This document shows, in pieces, positions 60,601-64,000 of a stretch of DNA of 64,000 nucleotides. The translations under genes were made by a program, and so were the position numbers. Origin of the DNA: Nectonema munidae (taxonomy: Eukaryota > Nematomorpha > Nectonematoida > Nectonematidae); NCBI GenBank assembly GCA_030549495.1, contig JAUIRK010000979.1:15001-79000 (forward strand). The letters run 5' to 3'. The notes under the pieces were generated by a model. The model had not been told where the DNA came from and ran no database searches. It saw only the letters and a program-made list of their open reading frames with translations. Position 1 is the first letter of the stretch. Each line of letters starts with the position of its first letter.

Positions 60601-63507
60601 TATGTAGCAAATGACTTTTTTCCTTAAAAGTTATTATAAAAGGCAAATCATTGCAAAATGTTAAAAGTTATTTTTCTTTTTGTAGCTTGTATCAATTTAG
60701 CTTTTAAACTATTTTTGAATGATGCTGAGTAAAATGAAATAATCCGATCTTAATTTTTTGTTTGCACAATTATAACTTCATTTTATACCCTTGCCCCTGA
60801 ATCAATCACAGTTTTTCATATAAACTTCGCAGGGTGTCTACTGTCTAGTTGACTCTTTGCCTTTAGACTACATTCACTCATATAAACCTATCCAACCTTC
60901 AGTTATTTGTCTTCTCTATGAATCAAATATTCTTTCATCAATTCCTGTAGGTAGACTACTTCATTTTTCAAATGAAAAGCCTATTCCACCCCCTAACAAT
61001 TTTGGATTTTTTTAAACTAGTGTATATTCGATGGTTGTAGGTAAAAAGGCCCCCGCCAATAAATGCCCCTAATTAAAAAGTAGGAAAAAATGCCCCCTAA
61101 TTTTTGATTTTCAGGATTTTTTTAATTATATAAATATTTTTATTTGGTACCGTTTTGAAAGGCTAAATTTCTAAAATTTCTTAATCTATAGGGTTTTTTT
61201 CTTTATAAAGTTCTTGAAAACAATAGCAAAGGTGCATATTTGTGGGAATGTGTTCTTAAAATCAGTTAAAATACAAATTATATTTAGAAAGTGTTCTGAT
61301 ACACACAAAGTCCAAAAATATTTGCTGTTTTATAATTTTTTTTGTATTTAAAAAATTGTCGTATGCTGAGTTTTTTAGTTTACTTTAATTAAATATTAAA
61401 TGTTTTAGATGAAAAGTTGACTTTTTGTTTTTTTTTTACAAAAAATCTTTATTTGACATATCTTTTAAAAAAAAAATTTTTTTTTATTTTAATTAATAAT
61501 TTTTGAATTTTTTTGTGTTGGGGCATTTTTTCCTAATTTTAAATTTGGGCATTTTTTTGGGGGCACTTTTTTTTACTTATTAATTGGGGGCATTTTTTCG
61601 GGTGCATTTTTTCTGCGCACCATATTCGTTATTCAAATTTAATTAAAATATTTTCGCTTGAAGTATAGTATTTAAATTCACCAATTTTGTAAAAAAAATA
61701 TAAAGTAGTCTTATACATTTAGGACTTTAAGTATGCGCTGAATACACTCTATTTAAAGGATTGCTTGAATATTTGGTCTCCCGTGGTATTTCCAGACCAC
61801 TAATTTTGAAAATTGCAACAAAAAAATTTCGCCCCCCCCCCCCCCAATAATTTTGAGAATGTGCGCCCCTGGTAAGAACGTTCCATCCTTCATCAGATAA
61901 GCTCTTCAAAACTGTTGTTGTTTTTTGAGTCTATAAACCTACTTCTGAACACACTTTGGCGGCAGTTTTATTTTTTAGTTCTGTTTTTTGGAGAAACAGA
62001 TTATACTTCGAAACTTTATCTGCTCCTTCTTCTTCGCCTGAAATATCAAAACTTTGAGTTAGAATTTTTGATGACGAATAAATATTTTTTTATTCGTTTA
62101 GAAGCTCTTTAGAATTAATTTGGTGAAGATAAAAATCTTTGTCTTCTTTATGAAGCCATATACCAGCCATTTTAGTTATGCCAAAAAAAGATGTAAGATT
62201 TTTTTCATATTCATCATTATATCTTTTTTTATACTTCTCAAAGTTTTCTATTAATTTATCAATTTTAGAAACAACTTGTTGTTTGGATAAAAAAGGAAAA
62301 TTAAACTTTTGGCAAAGATTTAGAAGTTCTTCTAAAAAAAATTTCGCACGAACAGATTTACTTTTTATTTGGTCTAAAAGTCAAGAATATTTTTATTAAA
62401 AGGGAGCTTAAACATAAAGAAATCAAGTTCTTCTCTAATTTCAAGAATATATGAATATGGCTTTGCTTTTTTTTAAATTATTCATTCCATATATGAGAGG
62501 CTGAATTTACTTTTTTGCAGAAACTTTATTTTTGAAATTCATTTTATATTTTAGTTGTTGTTGTTTGTTGAATTGAGGCAGTTTGTAAGTTGTCGAAACT
62601 TGAAAGCTGGCACTTGGCTTATCATAAGAGTTGGAAGCCTTGGGGATCGAACCCCTGACCTTCAACTGTTAAGCTGAGAGGTACACCCTAACAACCATTG
62701 AGGCTCTTTATATTTTAGTTATGTTAGATAAGTGTTTTCAATTTATATATGAGTATATGAATAAGTTAATGTCTACAATATTTGATGAAGTGATTGTTTT
62801 TAACAGATATTAAAAACTTCTAGACAATGGAACAAAGTTGCTAATCTTTGGAATACGTGAAACTTGGACTTATATTTTACTGCAGTTTTTTATTTCAAAA
62901 AACGTAGTAAAAATAATTTTTAAGTTTTAATATGACGTCAAAAAGCATTTATTATGTCGTTTATGTAAACACCAAATTTAAGATTCACATGGAAATCTAT
63001 GCATTTTGTGGATTTGAAAATTATATAGTAAGGGCCGTTTCATTAAAATAATTTCTTCTCATTTTTTTTAAATTGTAATCCTATATATTTCTATTTTTTT
63101 ATATTGTTTGCATTTAATTCCAAAAAATTTTATTATAAAAATAAATTCCTAAAGGTATCGGAACGACAATCCGAGATCGATAAAGCAGGATATTATGGAT
63201 GTGAACCCTCTAATCATTTTCTTTCGTTATGTTATACCATACGATTCATAAAAGAATATTTTCTTAAAAAAATAAAGGATACCTTCTTTAATTTTAGTTG
63301 ATCTTGTAGGAAAGACATGTTTCCAGATAATCCAGAAGACCATCCAGCTGATGAAAAGAATTAAATTTAGGAAAACATATCAGGTGAATGAATGGATGGC
63401 AGAAATTATTAAAATCACATCAATCAAGAAGAATGGAGAAATTTAAAAATACCAAGATCACTCTTGACCAAGTTATCCTTGCTTGTAAATTCTTCATACA
63501 ACTCCAT
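48689..63507 (-). CDS. RBM17: RBM17/SPF45 splicing factor, 7 coding exons
   Basis: Coding exons (- strand): 63507-63453, 63347-63283, 58505-58455, 53719-53496, 52562-52386, 51266-51115, 49044-48689. All introns are GT-AG, phases agree (1,0,0,2,2,1), total 359 aa (human SPF45 is about 400). The N-terminus MELYEEF then AGWSSGLSGNMSFLQDQL matches SPF45's MSLYDDL and GWS...LLQSQLQ. EYDPFQPNDY and a charged Arg/Glu/Lys helix follow (exon 4), then YGIAPPASL. The G-patch is residues 192-234 (GSVAERIMAKYGFKEGQGLG). The C-terminal RRM-like UHM domain starts KVVLLRNMV (about 262) and has the diagnostic R-X-F motif as R332-Y333-F334. SPF45 acts in the spliceosome, binding ULM motifs of SF3b1 and U2AF65 to set 3' splice-site choice. 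The linker is shorter than in vertebrates. A TTATAG acceptor just upstream of the ATG suggests a 5' UTR intron. Confidence 0.96.
49565..50125 (+). pseudogene. piggyBac transposase N-terminal scrap (copy C)
   Basis: In RBM17's last intron, antisense to the gene. An acidic N-terminus (FFDRNSYDKDFEVDENDFSE) is followed after frame changes by STDEIKAGLAVIIRAVLDRG, NFTSLYEMWNHLESL and YRILIGLQM, the first helical part of a piggyBac transposase. The catalytic core is missing. This is a third, distinct piggyBac lineage in the window. Confidence 0.6.
50145..50300. repeat. CATA/CGTATA-rich simple repeat region
   Basis: Degenerate tetranucleotide runs (ACATACATACGAATACATATA and similar, repeated about 100 bases apart). 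The overlapping frames are artefacts of the repeat. It lies in RBM17's last intron. Confidence 0.7.
50301..51114. other. RBM17 last intron, part near the G-patch exon
   Basis: AT-rich. At about 50590-50680 two CGTCTGC/GTCTTCTGC motifs in an otherwise unlike context resemble a worn copy of the TTAA/CGTCTG MITE family. Nothing else is seen. Confidence 0.35.
51267..52385. other. RBM17 intron 5
   Basis: Contains a G run of about 19 (51426-51444) and otherwise unremarkable AT-rich sequence, with the strong GTGAGT donor at its 5' end (52385-52380). No genes or delimitable repeats were seen. Confidence 0.5.
52563..53495. other. RBM17 intron 4
   Basis: No gene. Contains poly-T and poly-A runs and begins with a good GTAAGT donor (53495-53490). 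Confidence 0.5.
53962..54033 (-). mobile_element. tRNA-derived SINE head (family 3)
   Basis: On the - strand GGCACCGGCGGTATTGTCG, then CGTTAGACTCCAGGGATTTC and a perfect B box GGTTCGATTCC. The anticodon-arm region does not fold well, so it is a SINE head or tRNA pseudogene rather than a working tRNA. It lies in RBM17 intron 3. Confidence 0.6.
54385..54550. repeat. Worn relative of the CGTCTG piggyBac MITE
   Basis: CGTCTGTTTATC near the left and inverted CAGACGATATTT, AAAAAGCAGAAG and AAAGCAGACGAAGGTAAAAT motifs towards the right, the same motif set as 28863-28981 in reverse, with TTAAGCCC near the left edge. The ends are not clean. Confidence 0.5.
55680..56170 (+). pseudogene. LINE endonuclease/linker fragment
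   Basis: In several frames on the + strand: LSDHLPTFISLEY near 55885, the SDH box that closes an AP-type endonuclease, followed by SLNHNFTKTSMDFCLLYSIL, HETWENIINSQLSVSDP, then KHKKNKWMIPSV. This is the endonuclease-to-RT linker of a LINE of CR1/Rex type. The RT itself is absent. It is in RBM17 intron 3, antisense to the gene. Confidence 0.7.
56618..57380 (-). pseudogene. N-terminal part of a hAT-like arthropod transposon protein
   Basis: A 121-codon open piece (56983-56618) reads GEEYKKFSKNIKRKIKRNLY, then ILNNEEFIAALDRTCSSIRK and AVHIVASALSSAV. Upstream, in other frames, are CKQLPTKRCILERISFYLRN, then LNSLFDIAHLQSKILIK. LFDIAH followed later by LDRT.(S/D)R.AV is a pattern I recall from a repetitive hAT-like protein family in arthropods. 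The rest of the protein is missing. It lies in RBM17 intron 3. Confidence 0.55.
57381..58454. other. RBM17 intron 3, 5' part
   Basis: AT-rich, with TATATA runs and an (ATT)n tract (58391-58420) just before the exon. No gene seen. Confidence 0.5.
58391..58420. repeat. (ATT)n microsatellite
   Basis: About ten uninterrupted ATT units, 35 bases from the donor of RBM17 coding exon 3. Confidence 0.9.
58506..59666. other. RBM17 intron 2, 3' part
   Basis: The frame at 59405-59620 has no motif and is rich in CT-repeat-derived Leu/Ser/Phe. Otherwise AT-rich, no gene seen. Confidence 0.45.
59667..59865. mobile_element. hAT-type MITE
   Basis: Ends CAGTGACGTAGCTAGGCAGG and TTTTTTTGGCTACACCACTG are inverted copies of the CAGTGGCGTAGC type. 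The flanks CTGCTCTC and CTTCTGTC are an imperfect 8-bp duplication (6 of 8). A GC-rich left end (GGGGCATGAGGGGCC) and AT-rich body fit the class. In RBM17 intron 2. Confidence 0.8.
60081..60394. mobile_element. MITE with repeated TTCGCCCC motifs
   Basis: Left end GGTCCTCGGACATTTCGCCC and right end the inverse of GGTCGATAGAAATTTCGCCC. Flanks ATTAGTTT and GTTAGTTT form a 7-of-8 target duplication. The left arm holds three tandem units of CATTTCGCCCCATTATTTTC type (about 45-55 bp), and the right arm has inverted counterparts. In RBM17 intron 2. Confidence 0.8.
61033..61621. mobile_element. Foldback/MITE with tandem AATGCCCCC ends
   Basis: Left end GGTTGTAGGTAAAAAGGCCC, with two or three AAATGCCCC units, is inverted at the right end (GGGGCATTTTTTC units). 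Flanks ATATTCGAT (61024-61032) and ATATTCGTT (61622-61630) look like a target duplication (8 of 9). The middle is AT-rich. In RBM17 intron 2. Confidence 0.8.
61830..62460 (-). pseudogene. hAT-like transposon protein N-terminal fragment
   Basis: In frame-shifted pieces on the - strand: RAKFFLEELLNLCQKFNFPF, KQQVVSKIDKLIENFEKYKK, SFFGITKMAGIWLHKEDKDF and YLHQINSKELLNE, then SFDISGEEEGADKVSKY. The helix, CxxH-poor middle and E-(D)-x-(D)-F-(Y/L)-x-x-Q block resemble the N-terminal domain of the same hAT-like families as at 56.6 kb. A C run (about 61834-61846) lies inside. In RBM17 intron 2. Confidence 0.45.
62634..62706 (-). mobile_element. tRNA-like SINE head or tRNA pseudogene
   Basis: On the - strand GAGCCTCAATGGTTGTTAGG leads to a perfect B box GGTTCGATCCC and ends AAGGCTTC. 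A near-cloverleaf can be drawn: acceptor stem about 5-6 of 7 pairs, D stem GGT/ACC, anticodon stem TCAGC/GTTGA, T stem GGGG/CCCC. The anticodon loop TTAACA has six bases, so a working tRNA is unlikely. In RBM17 intron 2. Confidence 0.55.
62707..63282. other. RBM17 intron 2, 5' part
   Basis: AT-rich, no gene. The + strand frame at 63104-63301 overlaps RBM17 exon 2 on the other strand and is a shadow. Confidence 0.5.
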
Positions 63508-64000
63508 TCACTAAATCTATAACAATAACCAATTCACAAAAATTTACAAAAAGATAAAATTTATTTGTAGGGTAGATATGAGTACAGTGATAATAGTTTT
63601 TAATTTTATATATAATATTGGAAACGATTGGAAAATAAGACATTACATTTATACGACAAGATGAGGTAAAAAAATAAAATATTATTATTATTGCTATCAA
63701 CTTACACATAAAAATCACCATTAACTGCATGTTCTAAACGAATTAATTAAAAAAATTAACTAATAAGCATAAAAACTGCTAATATTAAATAGTTACAAAA
63801 TACATTTTCTCTTAAAATATTGAAAATAATAATAATAACAATAATAATAGGGTTGTAAATGTAGAAGATTGGTGACAAAAAAAATTCATTTTATTTTATC
63901 GGTAGTCAAAAAAGGACAAAATCTCTGATACCAAAATCCTCGAAAACTAAAATCTCTGTTACCAAAATCGAAATTATTATTAAATTATTTTTAAAACTTT
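63508..64000. other. Region upstream of the RBM17 start codon
   Basis: A TTGTTATAG acceptor-like site lies just upstream of the RBM17 ATG, so the 5' UTR probably continues in an exon outside or at the edge of the window. AAT trinucleotide repeats occur about 63822-63850. No promoter could be defined. Confidence 0.4.

Noticed and set aside
62634-62706. Functional tRNA gene
   Set aside because: The B box is perfect, but the anticodon loop is one base short and the acceptor stem is imperfect.

Overview
The window is about 30% GC animal DNA. It has short exons with GT-AG introns, TATA-box and AATAAA signals, and many old transposons. The mix of transposon families (piggyBac, hAT, MULE, Jockey/CR1-like LINEs, tRNA-derived SINEs, and a repeat protein I recall from arthropods and Hydra) suggests an arthropod, perhaps a copepod crustacean such as a sea louse. 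The species is inference; the sequence does not prove it.

Three host genes can be read with confidence. A Sac1-type phosphoinositide phosphatase lies on the + strand as one intronless reading frame (14587-16431). An ankyrin-repeat and SOCS-box (ASB) gene lies on the - strand in seven coding exons (32180 to 19512). The splicing factor RBM17/SPF45 lies on the - strand in seven coding exons (63507 to 48689). For both spliced genes every exon-exon phase agrees and the total length is a multiple of three, giving 479 and 359 aa. A fourth, unrecognised - strand gene is suggested at 42.2-39.0 kb by a TATA box, a start codon, a signal-anchor segment and a donor site.

Layout: 0-4.2 kb is a decayed LINE carrying two nested insertions; 6.2-8.0 kb is a piggyBac pseudogene split by a long AC microsatellite; 9.2-13.0 kb holds a MITE, a MULE fragment and a second piggyBac pseudogene; 14.6-16.4 kb is Sac1; 17.3-19.4 kb is repeats and a LINE scrap; 19.5-32.2 kb is the ASB gene, whose last intron holds a 4.7-kb element; 33.6-38.0 kb is a hAT remnant followed by a relative of the 4.7-kb element; 38-48.6 kb is mostly repeats plus the putative orphan gene and a 1.3-kb transposon-protein pseudogene; 48.7-63.5 kb is RBM17 with repeat-filled introns.

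The most unusual object is the element at about 19.76-24.47 kb. It has long inverted arms built of tandem repeats of roughly 165 bp, a second smaller tandem array, and a central reading frame that is the C-terminal part of a widespread but uncharacterised transposon protein. Related pieces recur at 35.6-38.0 and 41.1-41.6 kb, and a fuller but internally deleted copy of the protein lies at 45.9-47.1 kb. I see no bacterial-type system, CRISPR array, LTR element or Polinton.
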